Source: Phorcysia thermohydrogeniphila (GTDB lineage Bacteria > Aquificota > Aquificia > Desulfurobacteriales > Desulfurobacteriaceae). From it: DNA of 64,000 bases. This document shows, piece after piece, positions 1 to 7,992 of this stretch (the stretch's first letter is position 1; each line of letters starts with the position of its first letter). Under the pieces are notes generated by a model, which searched no databases, was not told the DNA's origin, and worked only from the letters and a program-made list of their open reading frames with translations. Location: the NCBI RefSeq assembly GCF_004339575.1, contig NZ_SMFV01000004.1, positions 62,001 through 126,000 of the forward strand, given 5' to 3'. The position numbers were made by a program, and so were the translations under genes.

Positions 1-419
1 CCTTTCGTGATGACGATGTAGTTGATAACGACCAGTATCAGGAAAACGACAATTCCTACAACGTAGTTACCACCGACAACGAACTTTCCAAAGGCTTTTA
101 TAACGCTACCGGCAGCGTCGGGTCCCTCGTGACCGTGAAGAAGAATTCTCCTCGTCGTCGCCACGTTAAGGGAAAGGCGAAAGAGAGTAGCAAGGAGGAG
201 GAGAGAGGGAAAGGAGGAGAGCTCTAAGGGATGGTTGATGTATACAGTTGCCATTAGAATCACTAAGGAGAAAGTGATGCTTGTAGTTAGGAGAACGTCA
301 AGGAAAAAAGGAGGGATAGGAAGTATCATAGAAGCTAAAATGGCAAGAATGAGAACGACAAATATTATGTCCGAGTAGCGATAAAACTTGCTGTAGTAAA
401 GACTTACCGTCTCCCTCAT
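1..419 (-). CDS. flhA: Flagellar export apparatus protein FlhA, N-terminal part (cut by window edge)
   Basis: The reverse strand reads in frame from an ATG at 419 to the window edge, giving about 139 residues with several hydrophobic helices and the segment [20 protein letters not shown] followed by [12 protein letters not shown]. These are characteristic of the FlhA membrane domain of the flagellar type III secretion gate. The remaining C-terminal part lies outside the window. The start ATG overlaps the stop of the preceding rod-binding gene as ATGA, so the two are translationally coupled. It is the last visible gene of the flagellar cluster. Identification comes from recognising the protein sequence and the flagellar context. 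Confidence 0.93.
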   Translation of the reverse strand, partial: MRETVSLYYSKFYRYSDIIFVVLILAILASMILPIPPFFLDVLLTTSITFSLVILMATVYINHPLELSSFPSLLLLATLFRLSLNVATTRRILLHGHEGPDAAGSVIKAFGKFVVGGNYVVGIVVFLILVVINYIVITK

Positions 420-706
420 TTGGATTCCTTTGAAAACTGTGAGTAGCTTGCTATAGCCTTTTCAAATAGAATCTCAAACTTAAGAGGGTCTGTCTGGGAA
501 GCTACCTCTGCCATCTCCATATCAAGTAGGTCATAGTAGAACTTAGAAGAAAAAGAGCTAAAGAGTCCTTCAGGAATAGACTTGCGGGCTTCTTTCAGGA
601 AAATTCTAAAGAGGTACGCCTCAAACTCCTTTATAGCCTCTTTGGGCTCTTTTATCTGCTGGATAGAAACTATATCCCAGTAGGCTTTTCCTATTTTCTC
701 AACCAT
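416..706 (-). CDS. flgJ: FlgJ-type rod-binding domain protein
   Basis: This 96-residue protein carries the rod-binding signature of Flg[21 protein letters not shown] followed by [20 protein letters not shown]. In FlgJ this domain acts in the periplasm as a scaffold for rod assembly. The peptidoglycan-hydrolase domain found at the C terminus of proteobacterial FlgJ is absent, as in many non-proteobacterial flagellated bacteria, so another enzyme must open the wall. It lies 9 bp after flgI and overlaps flhA by 4 nt. The domain assignment is good; the gene name is by homology to the N-terminal half only. Confidence 0.85.
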   Translation of the reverse strand: MVEKIGKAYWDIVSIQQIKEPKEAIKEFEAYLFRIFLKEARKSIPEGLFSSFSSKFYYDLLDMEMAEVASQTDPLKFEILFEKAIASYSQFSKESK

Positions 707-715
707 TTAAATCCC

Positions 716-1807
716 TCACATGACAATAACTTTTGCGTGAAGTTTCCCCGCAGCCTTTATAGCCTGTATTATGGCAATTAAATCTCCGGGAGAAACGCCG
801 AGCTCGTTAAGAGCTTTCACTAAATCCCGCAGAGAAGGGGACTCTATGGCAAATATCCTCCCGTGCTCCTCCCTAACGGTAGTCGTAACTTTCTCCGTAG
901 TTACAGTTTTACCCCCAGAAAGAGGGGGAGGCTGCGAAACGACAGGAGTTTTAGTAACAGAAACGTATATGTTCCCGTGGGAAACGTAGACGGGCGGGTC
1001 AATCTTTATGTCTCCGCTCATAATAACCGTTCCCGTCCTTTCGTAGATAACTATTGTCGGCTCCGGATTCGTCTCAACGGTAAGGTTCAAAACTTCCGAT
1101 ATGAAGCTGACTTTATCAACACCGGGAGGGTACTTAACTTCTACAGTTGCTGAGTCCTTAGCCTTTGCAACATCTATTCCACAGTGTTTATTGATAGCAA
1201 AAGCTATAGCGTTAGCCAAGGAAAAGTCAGGATGTTTCAAGGTGAGAATAAGGTTCTTGACGTTATCAAGCTCAAAAGGCAAGTCTCTCTCAACTATTCC
1301 TCCGCCGGGAATAATACCTGTAGTAGCAAAGTTCTTCTTTACTTTACCTCCCTTGTTTGACTCGCTGTAACCGCCGCCCGTTGAGACAGGCCCCTGAGCA
1401 AAGGCGTAAATTTTCCCGTCGGGCCCCATAAGGGGAGTCCTTATTAAAACACCTCCCTGAAGGCTCTTAGCGTCTCCTAAGGAGGCAACCTCAACGTCAA
1501 AGGTCATACCAGCCTTAGCAAAAGGAGGTAGCTTGGCCGTAACTATTACAGCCGCGGCGTTCTTCGTCTTTACAGCCTTAGGGTCAACGTAGATTCCCAT
1601 CTTCCTGAGCATATTCGCTATACTCTGAAGGGTAAAGACGCTCGTCGTTCCGTCACCGGTTCCGTCAAGCCCAACGACTATACCGTAACCTGTAAGGTAG
1701 TTAGGCCTAACGCCAACAATGTTAACTTCAGTCCCTATCTTTACTTCCGCAGCGATAGCAATTAGAGGAGATAGTAGAGTTAAGAGGAATAAAAAGAACC
1801 TATTCAA
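716..1807 (-). CDS. flgI: Flagellar P-ring protein FlgI
   Basis: The 363-residue product begins with a Sec signal peptide (hydrophobic to about residue 19, then AEVKIG) and continues with VRPNYLTGYGIVVGLDGTGD and later PGGGIVERDLPFEL, both conserved in FlgI. The protein forms the periplasmic P ring around the distal rod. Length matches the family (about 365). It sits between flgH and the rod-binding protein with gaps of about 10 bp, consistent with a single transcript. Its presence with FlgH shows that the cell has an outer membrane. Confidence 0.97.
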   Translation of the reverse strand: MNRFFLFLLTLLSPLIAIAAEVKIGTEVNIVGVRPNYLTGYGIVVGLDGTGDGTTSVFTLQSIANMLRKMGIYVDPKAVKTKNAAAVIVTAKLPPFAKAGMTFDVEVASLGDAKSLQGGVLIRTPLMGPDGKIYAFAQGPVSTGGGYSESNKGGKVKKNFATTGIIPGGGIVERDLPFELDNVKNLILTLKHPDFSLANAIAFAINKHCGIDVAKAKDSATVEVKYPPGVDKVSFISEVLNLTVETNPEPTIVIYERTGTVIMSGDIKIDPPVYVSHGNIYVSVTKTPVVSQPPPLSGGKTVTTEKVTTTVREEHGRIFAIESPSLRDLVKALNELGVSPGDLIAIIQAIKAAGKLHAKVIVM

Positions 1808-1817
1808 GTCTCCTCCC

Positions 1818-2516
1818 CTAAAACGGCCAAATCTTCATGAGGAACCTTGCAAGCCAGCCGGGTCTCTGGTTTTCTGCCATATAACCTTTTCCGTTATACT
1901 CAACGTACATGTTAGCAACCTTACTTGACGGAACGGAGTTATCAGGAGCTATGTCCTCAGGCCTTACAATGCCGGAAATCCTTAAAACCTGAACATCGTC
2001 GTTTATCCTGATTACTTTCTCTCCAACAACGTAAAGGTCTCCATTAGGGTAAACCTTAACAACCCGTGCAGAAATTGTTGCAATAAGCCTTGCGTTCCTT
2101 GCGGTCGCTCCTTTTCCAGCAAAGTCAACTTTGGGAGACGTAGAGAAGTTAAGGAGCGGGTCTTTTGAACTTCCGGGGACTTTGTTTCCAAGAACGGTCG
2201 GCTTATTAACGTTTATATCAAAAGAGGACTGTTTTGCCGAGGAGCTCTGAACGCTCCCCGTACCTGAAAGGTTTTCATAGACCTTTATAGTGACAACATC
2301 GCCAACGTTCCTTGCCTTTGGGTCAGAGAAAAGGTTTTCATAGCCAGAAAAAAGAGAACCGGGGGAAGGCGGCTGGGGTTTTACCTCTGGAGGTGGGGAT
2401 GAAAAAGTAGATACCGTCTTCTTCTCCTGCACAGAACCACAGGAAAAGAGGAAAACTAAGCTAAATAACGCTACTTTAGTAAAAACTTTACTGTGTTTTC
2501 TCCGATAACCTTGCAT
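1818..2516 (-). CDS. flgH: Flagellar L-ring lipoprotein FlgH
   Basis: This 232-residue protein starts with a basic N terminus and a hydrophobic segment ending in the lipobox LFSC, so it is probably lipidated at that Cys. Family features follow: a segment around NLFSDPKARNVGDVVTIKVY and a C-terminal region with GIVRPEDIAPDNSVPSSKVA. FlgH forms the outer-membrane L ring. The ATG start lies 46 nt inside the end of flgA; no later in-frame start would keep the signal peptide, so this long overlap appears real. Confidence 0.95.
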   Translation of the reverse strand: MQGYRRKHSKVFTKVALFSLVFLFSCGSVQEKKTVSTFSSPPPEVKPQPPSPGSLFSGYENLFSDPKARNVGDVVTIKVYENLSGTGSVQSSSAKQSSFDINVNKPTVLGNKVPGSSKDPLLNFSTSPKVDFAGKGATARNARLIATISARVVKVYPNGDLYVVGEKVIRINDDVQVLRISGIVRPEDIAPDNSVPSSKVANMYVEYNGKGYMAENQRPGWLARFLMKIWPF

Positions 2517-3433
2517 ACCAAAACTTTTCCGGTAGAAACGTTTTTCACTTTTATTATATCCCCCACCGCCCCGTTTTCCAGAGCAACGGCCAAGAGCTCT
2601 ACATGAATCCCCCCTGACTCGTAAATGAGCTTTACCGGTTTGCCCTTTTTAACAACGAAGTTCGGCTCTAAGTCCCTACCCTTTATAACCTCCCCAGCCC
2701 TTATGTCCCTTTTAGCAACCTTACCGATAACGCTTTCAAAAGTAAGAGCTCCCCTCCTCACCTTTAAAGAAGGAAGTTTTTCTTTTTTAAGGTCAGAAGG
2801 AGAAATAACCTTTCCCTTAGGAATATCGCGAGCGGCAACAACAACTTCCACTTTTTTGTCAATCCTTACGGGAATCCAAAACTTTCTAATCGGAACGCCC
2901 TTTACTAAGATTTCATACTTCACTCTGGCGTACCTATCCCCTAAGGAGTCAAGAGATATCCTCTCTTCAAAGTGTTCGTAGGGAATAGCAACAGAAGGGG
3001 CAGAAACAGAAAGGACCACGTAGTCAGGATAGTTCTTGTTGAAGAACTCAACAACAGCCGCTTTTACTCTTTCCCTATCAAGCCTCACGCAAGGGCGAGT
3101 CATCCTTATAAGAGAAGGGCCTGTAACTCTTATCTCCTTGAAGGAAATTCCGTTTTCTTCTAAGAAGCGAACGATACGCTCGGCTACCCGCTTTTTACTC
3201 AGCGTTCTTTCCCGGCAGGGAGGTGGGGAGGAGGTTATAAAGATATCTGAGAGGAGCTGAACTTCGGCCGGAGCTCCCCTGATATCGGCTACGTCCTTAA
3301 GGAAAACCTTCTCCCCTGAAACCTTAACATCATTCTTTAGAACGACCTCAGCTGCAAAGGCAACTTGAAAAAGCAAAAGCACAAACAGGAAGAGGTTAAG
3401 ACTTAAGGGAAGCAACCGTTCTAAGCATTTCAT
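2471..3433 (-). CDS. flgA: Flagellar P-ring assembly chaperone FlgA
   Basis: The product is 320 residues, with a signal peptide ending near VAFAAEV and a C-terminal SAF/FlgA domain containing VAARDIPKGKVISPSDLKKE, RRGALTFESVIGKVAKRDIR and AGEVIKGRDLEPNFVVKKGK. FlgA is a periplasmic chaperone for P-ring assembly. It overlaps flgG at its 5' end (38 nt) and flgH at its 3' end (46 nt), so translation is likely coupled along flgG-flgA-flgH. It is longer than Salmonella FlgA (about 220), the extra length being N-terminal to the SAF domain. Confidence 0.93.
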   Translation of the reverse strand: MKCLERLLPLSLNLFLFVLLLFQVAFAAEVVLKNDVKVSGEKVFLKDVADIRGAPAEVQLLSDIFITSSPPPCRERTLSKKRVAERIVRFLEENGISFKEIRVTGPSLIRMTRPCVRLDRERVKAAVVEFFNKNYPDYVVLSVSAPSVAIPYEHFEERISLDSLGDRYARVKYEILVKGVPIRKFWIPVRIDKKVEVVVAARDIPKGKVISPSDLKKEKLPSLKVRRGALTFESVIGKVAKRDIRAGEVIKGRDLEPNFVVKKGKPVKLIYESGGIHVELLAVALENGAVGDIIKVKNVSTGKVLVCKVIGENTVKFLLK

Positions 3434-4196
3434 CCGCCGTAGTTATTCCTTTAGAGTTAATCTCATAAGCCCTTTGGGCAACAATAAGGTTAACCATCTC
3501 CTCCACAATGTTAACGTTTGACGCTTCTAAGAAACCTTGAGCCAACTTTCCAAAGCCGTCGGTATTTGGGTCTCCTTCTATCGGCTCTCCTGAAGCCTCA
3601 GTCTGGACGAGCAGGTTACCGCCGATAGCCTTAAGACCTGCAGGGTTTATAAATCGGTAGAGTTTTATAGTCCCCGCCTCCTCCGTAACCTGTTGGCCAC
3701 CGGTATTCCTAACTACGTAAACCTTCCCGTTGGGACTTATTGAGATGCTTACAACCGTTTCTGGTGCAGAAATTTGGATGTTCGGGGAAAGTCTATACCC
3801 TTCAGGGGTTACTATGTAGCCTTCGTTATCAAGCTGGAAGTTTCCAGCTCTCGTGTAGGCCTCGCCACCTCCGGGGAGCTCTATCTTGAAAAATCCAGCT
3901 CCCTGAATGGCAATGTCCAGAGGCTTGTCCGTCTTTATAAGGCTACCTTGAGTGAATATCTTGCTAACGTCAGAAACCTTCACTCCAAGACCTATCTGAA
4001 TTCCCGAAGGCACTCTGTTCTCCTCAGAGCTCATAACCCCGGGGTCTCTTATGTCTTGGTAGATAAGGTCCTCAAAGTTTGCCCTTGAACGTTTAAAACC
4101 AACCGTGTTAACGTTGGCAATGTTGTGAGAGATAACGTCTAAGTTGGTCTGCTGAGCTTCCATTCCAGAAGCAGACGTCCACAGAGCTCTAAGCAT
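3396..4196 (-). CDS. flgG: Flagellar distal rod protein FlgG
   Basis: The 266-residue protein has the rod-family N terminus (MLRALWTSASGMEAQQTNLD, then ISHNIANVNTVGFKRSRANF) and the C-terminal heptad region (LAQGFLEASNVNIVEEMVNL followed by IVAQRAYEINSKGI) that forms the coiled coil of axial proteins. Together with the central DIAIQGAGFF motif this marks FlgG. It forms the distal rod in the periplasm. It follows flgF with a 15-bp gap and overlaps flgA by 38 nt. Confidence 0.97.
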   Translation of the reverse strand: MLRALWTSASGMEAQQTNLDVISHNIANVNTVGFKRSRANFEDLIYQDIRDPGVMSSEENRVPSGIQIGLGVKVSDVSKIFTQGSLIKTDKPLDIAIQGAGFFKIELPGGGEAYTRAGNFQLDNEGYIVTPEGYRLSPNIQISAPETVVSISISPNGKVYVVRNTGGQQVTEEAGTIKLYRFINPAGLKAIGGNLLVQTEASGEPIEGDPNTDGFGKLAQGFLEASNVNIVEEMVNLIVAQRAYEINSKGITTADEMLRTVASLKS

Positions 4197-4211
4197 TTTT
4201 CCCTCCAGCCG

Positions 4212-4928
4212 TTACACTTTGCCTATCTCATTGCTCCTCTGATTTAGCTGGTCAAGACCTCTTATAAGGTTTCCGTACATCTCAAAACGCCTTTGAGCGT
4301 TTATAAGCTCAACCATCTCCTTAACAGGGTCTACGTTTGACATTTCTAAGTAACCTTGAAGAACTTCCGCTTCCGTCGGTTGAGGTTCCCCACTGCCTTT
4401 ATAGTAGGAATTCCCAACAGGCGAAACCGAGTCAAAAGCAACGATTTTCAGGACAGCTACCTTCTCGTTTCCCTGATAGACAACGCCGTCCTTCGTTATA
4501 GTCACTGGTTTTGTTCCATCTAAGAATATCTCACCGTCCGCTATGTCAAGAACCGGATTACCCTTACTATCAACCAGTCTGCCGTCGGCATCTATGAAGA
4601 AGTGGCCGTTGCGGGTGTAGAGCTCCCCAGCCTTCGTTCTTACGGCAAAGAATCCTTCTCCCTTAATCGCAAGGTCCAAAGGATTCCCAGTTTCCTTAAG
4701 AGACCCTTGCTCTAATAACACGTGAGTTGCCTTAAATCGGGGAAAAACGAGGAGGTTATAGGCATCTCCTTTATTGTTTGGTATGTGCTGGGACATCTCC
4801 TCTTCAAGGATTCTCTTAAAACCGGGAGTGTTAACATTGGCAATGTTATTAGCAGTAACGTCAAGCTGTTCAATAGCCCTCTCGCCGCCAGCGGCCAAGA
4901 CGTAGAGGGTCTGAAGCGTTAGTGCCAT
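4212..4928 (-). CDS. flgF: Flagellar proximal rod protein FlgF
   Basis: This 238-residue rod-family protein shares the N-terminal motif LDVTANNIANVNTPGFKRIL, a central DLAIKGEGFFAVRTKAGELY and the C-terminal QGYLEMSNVDPVKEMVELIN plus RRFEMYG. It is shorter than the adjacent FlgG and encoded just upstream of it, the usual position of FlgF. A second FlgG-like paralogue is the alternative label; both act in the rod. It begins 4 bp after the end of fliN, so the switch, rod and ring genes are in one transcription unit. Confidence 0.88.
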   Translation of the reverse strand: MALTLQTLYVLAAGGERAIEQLDVTANNIANVNTPGFKRILEEEMSQHIPNNKGDAYNLLVFPRFKATHVLLEQGSLKETGNPLDLAIKGEGFFAVRTKAGELYTRNGHFFIDADGRLVDSKGNPVLDIADGEIFLDGTKPVTITKDGVVYQGNEKVAVLKIVAFDSVSPVGNSYYKGSGEPQPTEAEVLQGYLEMSNVDPVKEMVELINAQRRFEMYGNLIRGLDQLNQRSNEIGKV

Positions 4929-4932
4929 GCCT

Positions 4933-5433
4933 TCATTCCTCTAAGAGTTTTAACCGCTCCTCTGGCGTTATTATTTGTGTAATCTTTATACCGTAACTAT
5001 CCTTGACAGTGTAGAGCTCTCCCTTTGCAATGAGCCTACCGTTTACTTTTATATCAACCGGCTCGTGAATGTAGCGGTCAAGTTCTACGATGCTGTTTGG
5101 GTGAAGCTTAAGAACCTCCTCTAAAGGAAGGCTGGTACTCCCTACCTCTATTGTAACTTCAAGTGGAATATCCTTAAGTAGCTCAAACTTTTCTTCTCCA
5201 CAGCTTTCATCGCCCTCTTCAGGACTCTCCTCAGAAGAAGCCTGCTTCTCTTTTTGCTCTTTAAGCGCCTCCTCCCAAGCGCTCATTATATCCTCTTCTG
5301 AAGAAGAACCTTCAGAACCCTCCTGCTGTTGCTGCTGGAGCTCCTGCTGTGCCTTAAGAGCTTCCTCCCACTCCTTTGCCAGTTCCTCTTGGCTCTTCTC
5401 CTCCTGATTCTGCTGCTTTTCCTCCTCTGCCAT
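4933..5433 (-). CDS. fliN: Flagellar motor switch protein FliN
   Basis: The last 80 residues form the FliN/SpoA domain (LKDIPLEVTIEVGSTSLPLE, then LHPNSIVELDRYIHEPVDIK). The first 85 residues are a highly charged, Gln/Glu-rich extension containing two copies of a WEEALK motif (near residues 22 and 53), so the protein (166 aa) is longer than a minimal FliN. FliN is part of the cytoplasmic C ring. The chosen ATG has GGGGAAGGAG just before it but lies 80 nt inside fliM; a shorter start at the Met before the second WEEALK copy (5286) is possible. Confidence 0.92.
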   Translation of the reverse strand: MAEEEKQQNQEEKSQEELAKEWEEALKAQQELQQQQQEGSEGSSSEEDIMSAWEEALKEQKEKQASSEESPEEGDESCGEEKFELLKDIPLEVTIEVGSTSLPLEEVLKLHPNSIVELDRYIHEPVDIKVNGRLIAKGELYTVKDSYGIKITQIITPEERLKLLEE

Positions 5434-6388
5434 CTCCTTCCCCGTTTATGAAGTCAACAACCTTTGCAGCATACTTATCTCTTACTTTACCAAGTTTAGC
5501 ATAAAACTTGGGACTCTCCTCAACGTAGAGTTTCAGGAGGTCTCCCTTAGACACATCTAAAACGAAGCTGTCCCCTAACTTCCACTCCAAAATTTCCCTA
5601 AGCGTAAACTGCTTCCTCGCTACCTCAAGGGAGAGGCGAACCTCCGTCTTAAGAAGCTTCTTCCGCAGGTGATTCTCCCATACAGGGTCCTTCTCTGCAA
5701 AAAGTGACTCAGAGAAGATGAGCTCCTTTATCGGCATGAACATTCCCTGAGGAAAGCAGAAAAAGAAAGGAGCTTCATAGCCGTCTATGTCCATAGTGGA
5801 CTCAACAACTATAACTTTTTCGTTACCAGAGACTATCCGGGCAAGGGCAGGGTTTAGCTCTATAGAGCGGAGCTCAAGCTGTACAGGATAAACGTCCTGC
5901 CACACCTTTTCAAAGGTGGTGAGAGTAACTCTCACAAGGTCGTCAATTATTCTCGTTTCAAGCTTTGTAAACTCCCTACCCTCTATCTTAAAGGGCTGGG
6001 CAGGTCCCCCAAACATAACGCTAATAACAACAAACACAAGGCGAGAATCAAGGATAAAAAGAAAGTTATCCTTAAAGGGCTTCATAGAAACGATGCTGTA
6101 GCTTGCCGGCATAGGTATCTTTATCATGAAGTTGTTAAAACGGGTTATGTAGACGGATTCCTTAGTTATCATTCCGACCTGAGGAACGAGGCGCCTTATC
6201 TCCTCCCTATAGACCTTAACCCACCGCTCAAAGAGAAGCTCAAGTCCCGGGACGCCACCCTTTTTAAGGTGCTCTACTTGGGAGAAATCAAAAGGCGCTA
6301 TCTCATCTTTTTTTTCCTCTTCCTTAGTAGACTCTCCACCTCCAAGAAGAGCGTCTATCTCTTCCTGAGAGAGGAATTCATCAGCCAC
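5354..6388 (-). CDS. fliM: Flagellar motor switch protein FliM
   Basis: This 344-residue protein opens with FLSQEEIDALLGG, the CheY-P binding motif of FliM, followed by the middle CheC-like domain (GLELLFERWVKVYREEIRRL, VSMKPFKDNFLFILDSRLVF) and a C-terminal SpoA domain. FliM links FliG and FliN in the C ring and receives the chemotaxis signal. The C-terminal tail is Gly/Glu-rich and low-complexity, and its coding sequence overlaps the start of fliN by 80 nt. It follows fliG by 21 bp. Confidence 0.96.
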   Translation of the reverse strand: MADEFLSQEEIDALLGGGESTKEEEKKDEIAPFDFSQVEHLKKGGVPGLELLFERWVKVYREEIRRLVPQVGMITKESVYITRFNNFMIKIPMPASYSIVSMKPFKDNFLFILDSRLVFVVISVMFGGPAQPFKIEGREFTKLETRIIDDLVRVTLTTFEKVWQDVYPVQLELRSIELNPALARIVSGNEKVIVVESTMDIDGYEAPFFFCFPQGMFMPIKELIFSESLFAEKDPVWENHLRKKLLKTEVRLSLEVARKQFTLREILEWKLGDSFVLDVSKGDLLKLYVEESPKFYAKLGKVRDKYAAKVVDFINGEGDGRGGKAAESGGEEPRGTGKGVGGSS

Positions 6389-6409
6389 AGACCCTCCGCT
6401 GTTTCAGGA

Positions 6410-7459
6410 TTAGATCATCTCTTCAGAGCCGCTAATATCTATCTTGCCTTCTTCCGCCATTTTCTTAATTATAGCAATGACTTTCTTTCTGGCCTTTTCA
6501 ACGTCAGACTTCCTAACAGGTCCAAGGGCCTCCAAATCCTCAAGGAACATCTGAGAAGCACGCTTAGACATGTTGGAGAGGAACTTGTTGAGGATTTCTT
6601 CTGGAGCTCCCTTGAGGGAAAGGAGAAGGTCGTTCTTATCAACTGCTTTAAGTATCTCAATGATTGCCCTGTTGTCAAGCTTGACGATATCTTCAAACTT
6701 GAACATCCTCTCTTCAATTGCATCGGCAAGGGAGGGATTCTCTTTCCGTATCTCGTCAAGGAGCTCCTGAGCCAGTTCTTTCGGCAAGTTGTTAACTATT
6801 TCAGCGGCAATGTCAACGCCGCTAAGTGCCTGCTCTTTACCTGCACCGATAGATGCAAGCTCGTCCTCAAGGGCGTCTGTAAGTATCTTAAGGGTGTTCA
6901 TTGAGACCTTTTCAAGCATAGCGAGGCGTTTAACAACCTCTTCTCTAACGTTAGTTACACCGAGCCTCTTTGGAAGGTACTGAATAACCTCTGCAGCCTT
7001 CATAGGCTTTAGTTGGGAAAGGATAATAGCAATTATCTGAGGATGTTCCTTTTCTATGAGTTTCGCAATAAACTTAGGGTCCATCTTGCCGAGCTCTTCA
7101 AAGACTACCTTCCCGGACTCGGTAAGCATCGTCTCTTCAAGGAGCTTCCTAAACTTTTCGGGAGGGAGAGCCTTCTCAAAAAGCCTCCTGAGCTCATCAG
7201 GAGCTGTTCTCAAAGGAGCCATCTCTGCCAGCTCGTCCCGTGCCTCTTTAAGGACGAGCTTTACCATATCCCTCTTTATCGTCCCGAGAGTAAGTATCGT
7301 CTTAGCAAGCTTATTAAGCTCGTGCTCCTTGAGCTTCCTTATGACGTTAACAGCAACATCCTCGGGTAAAGTAAGTACCAGAATCGCCGCTTTTTGAGGA
7401 CCGGTAATTCTCTCTGTTCTCTGCTTCTCCTGTTCTTTTTGTTCCTTCTCTTCAGGCAT
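6410..7459 (-). CDS. fliG: Flagellar motor switch protein FliG
   Basis: The 349-residue protein has all three FliG domains: N-terminal (TGPQKAAILVLTLPEDVAVN), middle with the EHPQ motif (KEHPQIIAIILSQLKPMKAA) and the C-terminal torque helix with charged residues (FEDIVKLDNRAIIEILKAVD; GPVRKSDVEKARKKVIAIIK). FliG sits on the MS ring and couples stator ion flow to rotation. It begins the flagellar part of this gene run, directly after the YqhA-like membrane protein, whose start is 17 bp upstream on the transcript side. Confidence 0.97.
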   Translation of the reverse strand: MPEEKEQKEQEKQRTERITGPQKAAILVLTLPEDVAVNVIRKLKEHELNKLAKTILTLGTIKRDMVKLVLKEARDELAEMAPLRTAPDELRRLFEKALPPEKFRKLLEETMLTESGKVVFEELGKMDPKFIAKLIEKEHPQIIAIILSQLKPMKAAEVIQYLPKRLGVTNVREEVVKRLAMLEKVSMNTLKILTDALEDELASIGAGKEQALSGVDIAAEIVNNLPKELAQELLDEIRKENPSLADAIEERMFKFEDIVKLDNRAIIEILKAVDKNDLLLSLKGAPEEILNKFLSNMSKRASQMFLEDLEALGPVRKSDVEKARKKVIAIIKKMAEEGKIDISGSEEMI

Positions 7460-7475
7460 TTAAATTTCCTTCCCC

Positions 7476-7982
7476 TCAGTGATTCTTGTGGCTAAAGTAA
7501 AGGGCTAAAGCAAGCATTAAAACTCCAACAGCGAGGTAAAGTGTTTCAAGAGGGGTCTCATACTTAATGTGAATAGCATACTTAAAGAACGTAACGATGA
7601 GAACCATTAAGACGACCTTCGCCAGCTTCTCCTTCAGGTCGTCAAGGCTGTGAATAGCAAGGATTTTAGAAGACCTCTCGTCACTCTCGGCCTCATCAAT
7701 CTTGCTTATGAAGAGTTCGTATAGACCGAGGGAAAAGATGATGAGAACTGTAGCTATGAGGAAAAGGTCTATAGCACCGACAATAGAGCTCACGAGCTTT
7801 TCGTGCTCCTCAGCACTTAGGTGGAAAGAGTTTTTAAATACGTGGCTAATAGGTTCGTATATCTCTACAGAGGCCACTATAAACATCCCAAAAGCTGCAA
7901 CGAGGGAGAAAATAACGGCAAAGAGAACCATTAGCCTTGAACGCCACAGCAAACCCTCAAAAAACCTTTCCAGAAACTTCAT
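7476..7982 (-). CDS. YqhA/UPF0114 family membrane protein
   Basis: This 168-residue protein begins MKFLERFFEGLLWRSRLMVL and has four predicted membrane helices, with the family segment FSLGLYELFISKIDEAE in the middle and an LDDLKEKLAKVVLMVLIVTF motif. This pattern is that of the UPF0114 (YqhA) family, whose role is not established. The ATG at 7982 is preferred over an earlier in-frame codon because it has GGAGGT five bases upstream and does not overlap nhaD. It lies between nhaD and fliG in the same direction. Confidence 0.85.
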   Translation of the reverse strand: MKFLERFFEGLLWRSRLMVLFAVIFSLVAAFGMFIVASVEIYEPISHVFKNSFHLSAEEHEKLVSSIVGAIDLFLIATVLIIFSLGLYELFISKIDEAESDERSSKILAIHSLDDLKEKLAKVVLMVLIVTFFKYAIHIKYETPLETLYLAVGVLMLALALYFSHKNH

Positions 7983-7992
7983 TCTACCTCCA

